Source: Pigoraptor vietnamica
Lineage: Eukaryota; Opisthokonta; Filasterea
DNA: 29,938 bases
Assembly (NCBI GenBank): GCA_943704525.1
Contig: CALSCQ010003099.1
Span: 1-29,938 of the forward strand
Direction: 5' to 3'
The translations under genes and the position numbers were made by a program. The notes beneath the pieces are model-generated. The model was not told the origin of the DNA. It saw nothing but the letters and a program-made list of their open reading frames with translations, and made no database searches. This document shows positions 1 through 11,800 of this stretch, piece after piece. The first letter of the stretch is position 1, and each line of letters opens with the position of its first letter.

Positions 1-42
1 CCGATCGCGGGCATTCGTTCTCATGTCTTGCTGCGCACGTAG

Positions 43-246
43 GTGAAAGAGGACTACCGCAACTACTTCACCTCTGAGGCCGACTACATGTTCGATCTCG
101 CCGGCGTGGACCCATCCGCCCTGTCCGGACTCGTCGGGTTCGATGCGGGCGCGGCCGTTGCGGGCGTCGGAATGGCGCTTGCGCGGAGGGAAAGCGACGG
201 CGGCACAGACGCCGATGGCAGTGCGTGGGACTTCTCCCAGGCTTAA
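43..246 (+). CDS. Terminal exon of an unidentified protein (5' part outside window)
   Basis: An open frame follows a plausible splice acceptor (pyrimidine-rich stretch ending CACGTAG at 36-42) and runs to TAA at 244-246. It encodes about 67 residues, beginning VKEDYRNYFTSEADYMFDLAG and ending in an acidic, Gly/Ser/Asp-rich tail with DFSQA at the C-terminus. Codon third positions are GC-rich, as in the other genes here. I do not recognise the family; the Tyr/Phe-rich amphipathic first half followed by a disordered tail looks like the end of a longer cytosolic protein. The gene converges on SBDS with about 377 bp between the two stop codons. The reading frame of the exon start cannot be checked because the upstream exon is missing. 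Confidence 0.5.
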   Translation: MKEDYRNYFTSEADYMFDLAGVDPSALSGLVGFDAGAAVAGVGMALARRESDGGTDADGSAWDFSQA

Positions 247-623
247 GGATGTGCTGTGCTCAATATTTTTGGTTCTCCTGCGGTTGCGCTGCGCTGCCGT
301 GGTTTGCTGCTATCGTTTCTCTGCTCGCCGTCGCGTTGTCGCTTGCGTGCGTGCGTTTGTCCGCTGTTCATTGCCTCTTGGAGAGGCCTTCGCGGGGGAC
401 ATTGCTGCGCTTTCGTCTTACTTTCCCCATTGCCGGATGCATAAAATGATGCATAAAGCTGTGGGTGTTCACATGCCTACAACCACGCGACTGCACGACC
501 TGGAGGCCGATGCCACGGAAGTTTCTGGCGCAAGACTGCATCCAAAGTTAACAGTTCGTGGCCCACTTGCTCCAACAACTGGAGGAATTGCGTGAGTAGA
601 CACTGTCGTGCTCTCTATTGGCT
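247..623. other. Convergent 3' intergenic spacer
   Basis: This spacer lies between the stop codon of the partial + strand gene and the stop codon of SBDS on the - strand. It must hold both 3' UTRs. The ORFs crossing it have no recognisable content. AT-richer ATAAAATGATGCATAAAG at about 440-458 may contribute to 3'-end formation, but no canonical AATAAA is present. I see no RNA gene or repeat. Confidence 0.5.
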
Positions 624-1184
624 TCACTCTATCTTCTCGTCGCCCTCCTCCGTGTTCTTGAGGTTTACGACCTCCAACACGGCCTTTCCCTTCGACTCGG
701 CCCGCACTGTCTCATCCACAACACGGAAGTTGCCGGGATCAATCAGACACGTCTGTGCGTAGAGAAGAAAAAACTGGTCAGAATTGAACGCGAGGCAACA
801 CAGGCCATGGCAATGCAATGTCTCCTCGCGCGGAGACACACGCACCACAAGTACACGCACACACAAAACACTCATGCACAAGTAAGCCACACGCACCAAC
901 TCCAAGTCCCCGTCCCAGTCCTCCTTCTCGACGGCTGCGAGGTGCGGCGCAAGTTTCTCGCGAATGCGCTTGGCGTCCTTTTGCGGCAGAGTGAGAAACA
1001 GACGCATCTGTGCGCGCTGAATCGGAATCCGCTCTTTGAGCTCGCGGATAACGTCAAGAGCCTGCGGAGATTTCACAGAAGCAATACACAGGGGCTTTAG
1101 AAGAGAGACAAAGCATAGAGGGGTGGAACATGAGTGAGTGTTTATCTTTGTCTTTTTGTGTGTGTGTGTGGTGTGTGTATGTGT

Positions 1185-1283
<99 letters not shown>

Positions 1284-1644
1284 GAAGTGGAATGCGCAGG
1301 CGTGAGCGCGTGCACACGGGCACAGATTCGTTGTCATTGAGCACAACGAGAATAACAAGGGCGGAGGGCGGCCCCACCTGCTGCTTTGCGGTCCTGTTGG
1401 GCTTGATCGAATAGTGCATGTCGCGAATGGCCTTTTCGATCATCGCCACGGAATAGGGGCGCTTCGTGTCCGGATTCACACACTGCCGACACGGACACGT
1501 TCGAAGTAAGTGACTGCATGGATCAGGCAAGAGAGCCCGTTCACGCAAAAGGGATGCAATGGCCGCACATCCTATCACACACGCGCGCGCGCACACACAC
1601 ACATACACACGCGCACACACTGCATTGACCAGGTACGGACGCAC

Positions 1645-1691
<47 letters not shown>

Positions 1692-2423
1692 CACACACAC
1701 ACATACATACAGCACGCACACACACAGCACACACACACACAAACACACACCCCGCACACACACCGCACACACAGCACACCGCTCACAACGATACAATACC
1801 ATGTCCACAACTATCGTCGCAATTTCCTTGAACATTGATTCCAGTTGGTGGCTGCGCTCCTTATCGGACACTTGCAACTCGCCTTTTGCGAGAATCTGCA
1901 GTGCGACACAGCCGTGTCAGCAAACGCCAGAGACTCACTCATCAAAAGAGGGGAGCACACGCACAATATGCACATCGCCAGTTATGCAATCTCGTCGTCG
2001 TCCCATGACCCCACAAAACGGGAATGTCGAAAGGGCAGCCCGCCACACACCTCGAGGCAAATTTTGTCCTGATCGTCCGTTCCATATGCCGCCGTCAAGT
2101 CCTCCTTCTTTGCCGCAAGTCCTTTCGACACATTCGCAAAGACCGTGTGGCTCTGCAGCACTTCGTCGATGTCTTTTTCGCTGAACGCACCAGCAAAAGT
2201 GATTAACAGCCAGAATAACCCCAACTCACCAAGCAATACATGCGCGCGCGCACACACAACGTGCGCACATGTATAACGGACAAGCCCTCACTCACACTCC
2301 GTCCCGCCATGAGATGACCTTGTTCTTGTAGCAGGCAATCTCAAAGCGCTTCCCTGCCTTTTTGTGGCGCACGACAGCCACATTGGTCAGGCGAATCTGG
2401 TTGGTGGGCGTGAATATCGACAT
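624..2423 (-). CDS. SBDS: SBDS ribosome maturation factor
   Basis: Six exons on the - strand: 2296-2423, 2051-2180, 1800-1895, 1378-1482, 897-1061 and 624-752. All introns are GT-AG and all phases agree; the spliced protein is 250 aa, the same length as human SBDS. The N-terminus [19 protein letters not shown] is essentially the human start, and the KKEDL, YGTDDQ, VSDKER, CVNP.TKRPY, CLIDPG.FR and EEGDEKIE blocks follow in order, covering the N-terminal FYSH domain, the middle helical domain and the C-terminal ferredoxin-like domain. SBDS works with the GTPase EFL1 to release eIF6 from the pre-60S subunit, the last cytoplasmic step of large-subunit maturation. One small difference is Met where human has Lys just before CVNP. 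Introns 3 (1483-1799) and 4 (1062-1377) are unusually long because of dinucleotide repeats. Confidence 0.97.
1157..1282. repeat. (GT)n microsatellite in SBDS intron 4
   Basis: An uninterrupted (GT) run occupies about 1191-1275 (about 42 units), flanked by imperfect GT/TGTA units from 1157 and ended by GCGCGCGC. On the SBDS sense strand it reads (AC)n. Alternating purine-pyrimidine of this length has Z-DNA potential. Confidence 0.98.
1588..1785. repeat. Compound (CA)n microsatellite in SBDS intron 3
   Basis: CA-rich tract with several arrays; the longest pure run is about 1653-1689. Others are interrupted by ATAC, GC and AG units. On the SBDS sense strand it reads (GT)n, complementary to the tract in the next intron, so the two tracts flank exon 4 in inverted orientation. 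Confidence 0.97.
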
Positions 2424-2881
2424 CTTCGCAAACAAACTACAAAAATTGTGTAAGGCAAAGTGAGGGAGAGAAGAGAAACGATAGTTTCAACGTTGAAAGT
2501 ACGCAGCAATCCGAAAAAGATTTTGCGACCGTTGTGCAACTCACCGCGTAGAGAGGTAACGACGTGCCGAGTAATTACGATTTCGCAGTACAGATTTTCC
2601 CTATGGAAATTAAATAGATAATAATTAGCATGATCTTGTCTATTGAATTTAGTATATCGTAAATAAATCGTAAAGTTTAATGTGCGTCATTACGCGACAT
2701 GACGTCTATTGTCTGCTGCTCTCAGCGAGAGAGGAAGAACAAGCCGTGGCCACACACTCGTAATCCATTATCCCCATTCGCCGCACGGCTGCTGGCCCTC
2801 GGCCGGGCTGTTGGCCGAGGAAGTCTCAGTAGAGTTGGCCCATCGAAGCGTGACAACTGCCTGTGCGTCGCCTGCTGTAAA
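2424..2881. promoter_or_regulatory. Divergent promoter region between SBDS and huntingtin, with a likely SBDS 5' UTR intron
   Basis: 458 bp separate the SBDS start (-) from the huntingtin start (+), so both promoters must lie here. On the - strand a strong donor GTGAGT (GT at 2544-2543) and an acceptor TTTTTGTAG (AG at 2438-2437) define a probable 108-nt 5' UTR intron of SBDS, ending 13 nt before its ATG. About 2575-2690 is a distinctly AT-rich island in a GC-rich locus, and a TGACGTCT motif (half-palindromic CRE-like) sits at about 2700-2707. No convincing TATA box can be assigned. Confidence 0.5.
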
Positions 2882-5800
2882 ATGGCGGACAAAATTCTGC
2901 GCGCGTATGACACGCTAGGTGTCGGCAACCCCGACGTCCCTCCGGAAGAAAGGTGCGTTGCGGCGTCTTGTACGTAGAGAGTATCTGGGCGTCATTGTGT
3001 GTATGGGTAGTGTGCAGTTGTTTATGTCGGTACTCTGTCTCGGTACGTGCTTGGCAGGATGTTTGTTCAAGTCCATGCGCCGAAAACGTCTGCGTGTTGT
3101 GACGGTCTCGTGCCCTTCGCTCTTTCAGAAAGAGCGAAAAGGAAGTGCCTGGCACCAAGAAGGATAAGCTGGCGGCGTGTCAGCTGCTGGCCGATCTCAC
3201 GTGCACGGCCAACATAAAGGCGTCGGCTGACTTCCCGCGCATCTTGTCCGCGGCTGTTTCCGGTTGGTCTCCCGAGAAGCATCACTTCGAATGTCTGCGT
3301 GTGCATGTGCGCTTGAGTGTGCGCTGTGGGCTGATTCGAGCGCGTGGCGACAGGCCTGCTTCGTGGCTTCAATGACGCCGACTCGGACGTCCGCATGATG
3401 GCGGACGAGTGCCTGAACAGGCTCATCCGCAACCTTATGGACATGCACCTCGCGCGCGTGCAGGTTCGTGGGCTGCGTTTCGTGGTGTGAAGGCCTGCTG
3501 GGCCCTTGGGTGTGTGTGTGCGTGCGTGCGTCTGCATGGATTTATTTTCCATTTCGTGCACACGTACGTGCATGGGCACGTGGGCTGCGTTGCATGATGC
3601 GAAGCCTGCTGGGCCCTTGTGTGCGTGCGTGCCTGCATAATTTTCTTCCAATCGGGCAAATGTGTGCTTGCGTGCACGTGGTTTCGCGCGCACTCAAACG
3701 CGGGGCGCTTCATAGGTGGAGCTCTACAAGGAGATCAAGCGGCCAAATGCGCCTTCGCGCTCCCTCCGCGCCGCGCTCTCGAAATTTGCGGATCTCGCGC
3801 ACCTCGTGAAGCCATCCAAGTGCAAAGTGTTCGCGTCGTCCGTGTTGCCGGCGATGATCAAGCTCGCCGAGCGCACCGAAGAGGCCGTGCAGGAGACGCT
3901 CGCGCCTGCGTGCGAGAAGGTCGCGGCGGCGTTTGGCATCTTCTTCGCAGAGGGCGATGTCACGCTCTTCTTCGACAGTTTCGTCGAAAACTTGGCGTCG
4001 CCGACGGCCGTTGTTCGTCGCACGGCCGCGACTGCGATTGCGTCGATGTGCCAGCACCACCTCGATCCCATGGCGCAAATTGCCAGCGTGTGTCGCTCCC
4101 TCGTCGCTCTCACGGAGAAACACGCGGAAGCGCTGCGGCTTGCGACAACTGCCGCCGCCGCCGCTGCCGCTGAAGCAGCGTCCGCAGACAAGTCAGCCGC
4201 GCCTGATGCATCCGGGGCTGCACCAGCGCCAACAGGGGAGGAGAAGGAACAGAAGGAACAAGGGCAGTCTGCGCCGCAATCCGCACCCGCGCCTGCGCCC
4301 GCCCCCGCGGCTGCCGCAGCGACGGCCAAGAGCGTGAAGGAGGCCGCGACCGCCCACGCCAACGCCGTTCTCGGTGCAATGCTTTGCTTCAGGCAACTCA
4401 TGTCGATTCCGTCCATTCCGAACGCCAAGAGCGCCGCGGTGCCGCTCCGCGACGTGCTTGTGCAGCCGGCCGCAGTCGCCTCGCTTGTCGGCCTCGCCGT
4501 GACGTCACTTGGCCACCAGAACCACAACGCAGTGACGGCGTCTCTCGAGACCATCCAGCACCTCCTCAAAATTGTCGACGCCGAGCTGTGTGTCACGTGC
4601 TTTGGGGGCGCTGCGGGCATCGACCGATGCCTCGGTGCGCTCCTCGCCCTCGCTCTCCCGACATCGGCAACTGGCAGGGTCAGCGTCAAGTCGCTCGTGT
4701 GCGGGTGCGCCGCATCCCTTGTCTCTCTCTTCCCGTCGCGGTTTACGTCCCAATTCCCCATCGCGTCCGGTGGCACCGGCTGTCTCGCCGATCTGCTCGG
4801 GTTCGCATCGCACGAGGACCCCCTCCTCCGTGGAAACGCCGCCCTCGTCGCGGGCAGCGCTCTGGGCGCCATGCTGCTCGTCGCAAAGTTCGACGTCGAC
4901 GCACTCCCTCCCATGTGTAGTGCGAACGCGACCGAGGGCGGCGGCGCGAGCCCCGCGTGCGGCGAATCGACCGCCCGCTCGCTGTGCGGAACTGTGCTGG
5001 CGCTGCTCTCCGACGACTCGTCCACGACGCGCCGTCTCGCAGCCATCGCCGCCGGTCACGTGATACCGCCTTTCCTCGCATCGCAGGCGCCCCACCTTGC
5101 CCTGGAATTTCTGCGCCGGCTGCTTGAGCTCACTGCTGATCCGTACTGGCTCGTGCGCACGGCCGTGCTCGACGTCATTGCGACGACCGATCACGCCGAC
5201 CTTGCCGCCGCGCAGGCGTCCGGCCCCTCGCGGTCCTTCCCGGGCGCCGGCGACCTCCGCGCCGCGTGCATGGACTTTGCGCTCCAGATGCTCGGCGACG
5301 AGGACTCGCGGGTGCGCGAGAAGGCTGCCGAGACGCTGGTCGGCCTCGTTCCCCTCATGTACCCCGAATCAGACTGGCCGCAGGTCGGCGATGCGCTGAC
5401 GGCACTCGCGTCGCGGCGGTCCGCGCGGTGGTTCGAGCAGACGGCGTCACGTGAGCTCGATCCGAGCGATGCGAACCTCTCTCGCGTGCTGCGGTCTGTC
5501 GTGACACTCCTCCACAACCCGCCCTCTCGTCACGCGGTGACGGGCTGCTACCTCGCGCTCGTGCACCTTACCGAGGCGTATGGGGCGCCGTGGCCGTCGG
5601 CCGTGGTCGCGATGAAGGCGCGCGGCGACTCGCTGGCACTGCCCTCCGTCGGCGAGTGCAGCGCAGAGATGATGCCCCTCGCGCTCGACCACGTGACGAG
5701 CGCGTGGGTTGGGCTGGACGTCGCCACGCACGCCGACGCGCTCAAGGCCATCGCGGGCGTCTGCCGGTCGTCCGACATTGAGAGCATTCGCTCCCACTGC

Positions 5801-8800
5801 GCGAGGCTGCTCGTGCACGTGTTCCGCGTGCTCGCCATTCTCCATCACGTGGTCGGGGAAACGACGCCGCCGCCCGCGCAGCAACGGCCCGAGACACCCA
5901 AGGAGGCTGCGAAGGGCAAGGACGCGCCCAAGCCGGGCGAAAAGCCGGGGGAGGACTCGTTTGCGGCCGAAATCGGCGCGGGAAATGGGCCCGTCGGCGA
6001 GTTTATGCACATGCCTCACTACGCGCGGATGTACGAGGTGCTCAACGGAGTCTACGCGAGCTCTCGCCTGTCCCTCGCGCCGTCGGCGGTGCACGACAAG
6101 TTCACCGTGCTCGTCCACGCCGCTCTCGACGCGGCGTCGGTCGTGCTCACTGCCGCCGGGCACTCTGCTGCGCCGTACGCGGAAGAGTTCCTCGGTTACC
6201 TCCGCACCCTCATGCGGCCCGACCCGCAGACGGTGCTTGCGTGCGTGAACGACCTGCTTTGGTCGCTGTTCGGCGCCGACACGCACAGGGTGCGGCCCAT
6301 CCCCATCCCGCTCGGACCTGACGTCACGCTCGCTCCGATCAGCGTGCCGCAGCCGCGCCCACTCGATGAGACGGACGGCCTGGCCGAGCGTGCGCTGCCC
6401 CGTATGATCGCGGCGGACCTCCACCACGCCGCGAGTCCTGCCGGAGCGCCGGGAGAGACGCAGCGAGGCCAGCGTCACTCAATCGCGCTGCCCACGCGCG
6501 TGCGGGCGACAAGTTGGCGTGCCAAACCGCGCGTGCCCTCCCAGCACGGTTCGAGCCCCGCGGACCCGGCCGCGCCTCCCGCGAGCGCGTTTGTGCGCAA
6601 GTCGTCAATATCGTCCGCGTCGCCTCTGGCGAAGGCCTTTGAGAAGGGCGCGGTGGAGCCGAAAGCGGACAAGGGGGCGATGCAGCTGCTCGTGCGCCTG
6701 TTTGAGCCGCTCGTCATACGCGCGATGAACCTCTACTGCAACACAGGGATGGTCGGACTGCAGCGGGGCGTCCTGTTCCTCCTCGCTCAGCTCGTAATAC
6801 TCCGCGTCAACTACACGCTACTCGATAGCGACAACATGTTCCTCACGTTCCTCGCGAAGCAGGTCGACTCGATCGCCGCGGGTGCCGTCGTGGCCGGCCA
6901 CGAGCTCCTCCCGTTCCTCTTTGAGTTCTTCCTCCTCCTCGCGAGGGACCAGCAGAACCTCCCGCCTGAGGCCATGAACGTGCCCAAAATTGTCGACCTC
7001 GCCAATTCCCTGCTGTCGTCCACGTCCATCTCGTGCGACCGCGTCCTTCCCGCCCTTCTCCCGCTCGCCGTCGAGCTCCTCGGCGCCCCGCAGCACGGCG
7101 GTCGCGGTCGTCGTGATGCCGCCGCAGAAGCCGCCCTGGGAACCCAGAGGGAGGCGCTTGCGGCGATGCTGTGCTCGCACCTCGCGCGCCCGGCGGCCCT
7201 CGACGTGGTCGTGCGCTCCCTTCGCGCGGCGCGTGGTCACCCGGAGCGATGGACGACGCTCTCGCGCCTCGTCGCAGACACGATGGTGCCGGCGATGGCC
7301 GCTCGTTCGGTCCCCGCGACGAACGACCGGACCATCGACGCTCTTTTTGCCCTCGCAGACGCACTCGCACCCGGGGCTGTCCGCCCTGAACCGCCCCTCT
7401 TTGGCTGCGCGTTTGACGTGAACGACCCGCCGCAGTACGGACGCGCCGCGGCGGACAAGGCGTTTGAGTGGGCGCCCTCTTCCATTCTGTTGCTGCGTTT
7501 CGCGTCGCGCTTCCCGGAGGAGGCCGTGGCGTCGGCGGTTGTGCAGCTCGGGGACGCGTGCGCGGGACATGCATCGCCGACGGACGCGCTGTTCGTGCGT
7601 GTTTTGGATTTGATCCGAGCGACGGCCGCCAACCTCGTAGCCGACAGCATGCCCACCCGCCTGAAGTTGCGCCTCTTTGGGGAGATGCTCCTCCATGCTG
7701 GGAACGCTGTGTTGGCTTCGCGTCGTGCCAGGTCGCGTCGACTGTCGGCGTCGGCGTCGACGTTCCTCGCGAGCAACAGCGCTGCTGTGAGCGAGACGCA
7801 CGCGCTGATCGCGGCGCTCGCGTCGGGCCACCCGCCGCTCGTCCTTTTTTGGCTACACCTGCTCGCCGTGTCCGGATACCACGACGGCCGCTTTTGGATG
7901 TCCGTCGCGGGCGTGCTGGTGCCCTCGCAAGACCGCGCGTCCCTCTCCCACGGCATGCGCATCGCCCGCCGCACGGCGTTCTTGCTCTGGTGCCGCGTCG
8001 TGCACACGGAGAGGGACCCCGCGCTGGCCGCAGGCATCGCGGCCGCCACCGAGACGCCCGCGTCCGCAAGCCGCTTTGCGCGCGCCATCGTGCAGGCGTG
8101 GGAGGAGAGCGCCGTTCAGCGCATCGCGACACGCATCGTGTCGAACGAGCGTGCGCGCGAAGTGCTGCTGTCATGGATCTCGTCGCAGGGCGTACGCGGC
8201 GGCGTGCACGCGCTCGGTCCGTCCGGCGGACTCCGCTGCGTGTCCATTCTCACACGCATGCCCACATCCGTCGCCGTCGCCGTCGCGGCCATCCGGGGCG
8301 TGCTGCCCACGCACCAGCTGGCCGTGCGGCGCGCGGCGTCCAAGTGCGTGGCGGCGGTTATCGACACTGTCGCCGGATCCCCGCTGGAGGTCATGGACAT
8401 TAAGCCCACGGCGACAACACCGGGAATTACCGTCGTGCTGGAGGAGGGAGAGCCCGAGGTGAAGGAGAAAGAGAGAGATTCCCCCGAGAGCGATGCGGTG
8501 CGCGCCGAGCGACGCGCAGCGGACGTCGCGACCATCGTTCGCGAACTCGAGTCGTCCGAGGTGGACGTTGTGCGGCTGCCGGAGCTTTTTGCCGCGCTGA
8601 AGAGGGCGCGCGCCGTGGACGATGCCTCGCCGCTGCTCTCGCGCGCCGTCATGTCCCTGTCGGCCTCCGACGTTCGCGTCGACGCGCGCCGATACACCGA
8701 GCTTCTCCTGCAGGCCGCACGGCTCCGGCGCCCCGGATGCGAGGCCACGAAGGGCGTCACGTTCGCGCACCTTCTGGAGACGGCGAGCGACGCCGCCTTT

Positions 8801-11800
8801 GCCGAGGTGGTCTCGTCGCCCTCGCTGTGCAACATGCTCCTGCCGGCGGTGGTCTGTGCGCTGCGCCGGCGCGCCCTGTCCCGTGTGCCCCGCGAAGCCC
8901 CCACAGCGCCCACGACGCCCAAACCGCAGCGGAATGTGCGCCCACCGTCTCCCTCCCCCTCGCCGGCGCCGGCGCCGGGACTCGAACCCGGGAAGGAAAA
9001 GTCGGCGGAAGAGGCAACAACCGAGACGGCTGCCGCGCCACCACAGGAGCCGGCTGCAGATGGGCCCGACGCGCGCCCGTCGATGGACTCTGGGGTGGCC
9101 GAATCGGACGACGTGCCCGTCGTGGCGCTCCCTGACGCATCGAATTCGTCGATTGTGTTGCCGTCCGCGACGTCTCCTTCAGACGCCCCGTTTGAGAAGC
9201 GCCCCTCCATTCCGAACGCAGACACGGTGGGCGAGTCTGGACTCGTCACTGCGCTTGTCTTCTCGCGCACGCGGTCCGTGCTGTGCGAGAGCTCGGCGCA
9301 GGGGCAGGGGGCGGAGGCCGACGGCGACTGTCCGGAATGGTGCGACTGGGAGGCTGGCCGTCACGTGATCGAGGCGCTCGCGGAGATTGTCGCGTGCGCC
9401 GACGGGGCCAAGGACGGCGACGTCGGCGGCGTCCCTCTCATTGCCGAGATCTCGCAAGACCAGGTCGCCCTCGCCGCGCGGTTCACGGTCGCGGGCCTCT
9501 CCGCAGTCGCCGCACGCGTGCGCTCGCAGGAGGCGCTCCCTGCCGACGTGACGGCCGTCGCCACCGCCGTGTCGTCGATTCTTGCGTGCGAGAGGGTCGC
9601 CAAGTGCCTCGCGGAGCCATCGCACGGCCGCATGCTCGCTTGGGCGGTCGTGTCGGTCCACGCCGTCTTTGAAACTGTGGTGCGCAACGCGGGCTGCGGA
9701 GGCCCCATAGCCCCGCCGTCCCCAAACCTCCCCGACGGTCGCCTTCACGCGGACCAGCAGCGCATGCTCGCGTCCATCATTGCAGACTGCGCGGGGGCGC
9801 TCCACGAGCAGCCGCGCACGGCCGATTCCGTCGGTCGGCGCGTGTATCGGCCGCACCGTCACGTGCCGCACTCTTTTGCAGGCGCCCTCCGCACGCTTGC
9901 GATCCGCCTCGCGCGCGTGGACACGTCCCTCGTCCACACGTACGCGGTCGTGCACGGCAAGCGCAAGAGCGAGATGGACGATGGCAGCCCGCAGGCGCCA
10001 AAATTCGACGGCCTGCCCCACACGCTGCTCGAAACGGACCACCTCCAGGACGTCGACATACTCGGGGCGTTCCTCGCGCGCGTCGGTATGCTCGGTTACG
10101 AGGACCAGCACCGGTTCGAGGAGCTGTGGGCGGCGCTGCTGAGCGTGATAGGCGCAACCGTCCCCGCCGAGGCCAACCCATCGGCCTACGAACCGGAGGA
10201 CGTGAGGGCCACGTGCCTCGCCATCCGGGGCATGACGCACATTCTGCTCATGTCACAGCTGACGCCACACGCGGGCGACGTCCTCGGCGCCTTCCCGTGG
10301 TCCGAGAAGTCGCTCCCTCCGCAGACGTCTCGCACGATGCTGCGCGCGCGCGCGTCGGTCGCGCGAGAGCAGCTGGCGGCGCAGGGCGCGTTCATGAGGC
10401 CCCTCTCCGGCACCTTCGACGCGGAGGACGCGACGACGCTCTACACGGCGAACGTGGAGGCTGCTACGTGGGACAACCCCGTCGTTCCGCACGTGCCGGC
10501 GTCGTACCGCCTGTTCCGCGCCGCGCAGCCGTCCCCCAGCCACCCTCTCACGCCGGCGACGCCCACGAACTCAGCCGCGAGCCTCTCTGTGAGCGCGACG
10601 CCGACTCGCGGGGCCGTGTACCTGCGCAACATGATCGAGCTATTTGGTCACAGGCTGGAGAGCACGCTCGGTCGCTCACTGCTCGTGCTGCAGGAGACGC
10701 TGCGCGCGACGAACGTGCTGTCGGACATTTTCACGTCGCGCGGGCACTACGAGTGGATGTTGCAATCGCTCGGTCACATTTACCGACAGCACGCGCCGGA
10801 AGACACGCTACTGTTTGCGCACATCGTCGTCGGCATTAGCAAGGCGGCCGCGGCTATATGGACGGGCGGGGTCGGTGGTCCCATGCCTCTCTACGCGCCA
10901 ACGCCAGTCGAGGTCGTGCGCACGCTCGACGACGCCCTGGGCTCGCCCTCGCAGTCGCTGCAGGTCGCGGCCCTCCGGAGTGCGCTGTACCTCGTTGAGG
11001 CGCGGGTGGATGCCGTCATGCTGAATCTGATGGGTCCCCTCCAGAACCACCTGCTCGCCCTCATGCAGCCGGCCGCGTCGACGCAGGCGCACCCGGCGCG
11101 GACCGTCGCGGCCGTGTCGTGCGCCGTTTCGCTCGTCTCAGTCTACAAGCGCGAGTGCGAAGAGCCGTCAGAGTTTGCGCGCAAGGCCGTCCGCGCCATT
11201 GCGGTGCTTGCATCGGACGATGCGTCCCCGGAGGCCATGTGCCGCGCCGCCATGCATGGACTGGAGCGCCTGTGCACGCTCGGTTGCGTGCCCGCCCACA
11301 TGTGCGACACGGTGTGTGCGGTGGCGGCCGACCGCATCTTTGCGCTGTCGATGGGGCGGTGTCTCAACGCGATCGGCCTCATGGTGACGTCGGTGTACGC
11401 CATACGCGCGGCGAGGCGACAGGCGCGCGAAGTGGACGCGGCAAACGACGACGACCTCCCGGCAGGCCCCACCCTCCAGACGATGGAGGCCGTGTCGACG
11501 CTATTTGATCGCATGCGGAGGGGGTTCTACCGGGAGTCCAAGGTCATTATCGCGGCGCTCGGCCCGCTGCTCGGCGCCCACTTTCCGCCGCAACAGATCA
11601 TGTCGATTGTGATGGGCGAGTTTCTCAGCAGCCAGCAGACGCACCCGGAGCTGCTCGCAGCCCTCCTCCACGACGTGTTCTCTCGCGTGCGGGAGACGCT
11701 TGGCGGGCAGGACACGCTGCGCGAGTGGGTGCTGTTGTCGCTCAAGTCGTCCACGCAGAAGGAGCCGCGGTCGGCGGCGGCGTGGAGCCTCGCGTGCCTG

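Noticed and set aside
1130-1831. ORFs of Cys/Val or His/Thr repeats over the GT and CA tracts
   Set aside because: They are translations of dinucleotide microsatellites inside SBDS introns 3 and 4.
2699-2881. Upstream in-frame ATG of huntingtin, adding 61 residues
   Set aside because: The added segment is Cys/Arg-rich with no conservation to HTT, while the ATG at 2882 has a good context and begins an N17-like helix.
8972-8997. tRNA T-arm-like word (GGGTTCGAGTCCC on the - strand)
   Set aside because: It lies in the Pro/Glu-rich part of the huntingtin frame. No matching A box, anticodon arm or acceptor stem can be folded around it.
3724-10240. Several long ORFs on the - strand and in other frames across the huntingtin exon (up to 440 codons)
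   Set aside because: They mirror a GC-rich, strongly biased coding frame. Their translations are Arg/Ala/Pro-rich shadows with no domain pattern, while the + frame matches huntingtin throughout.
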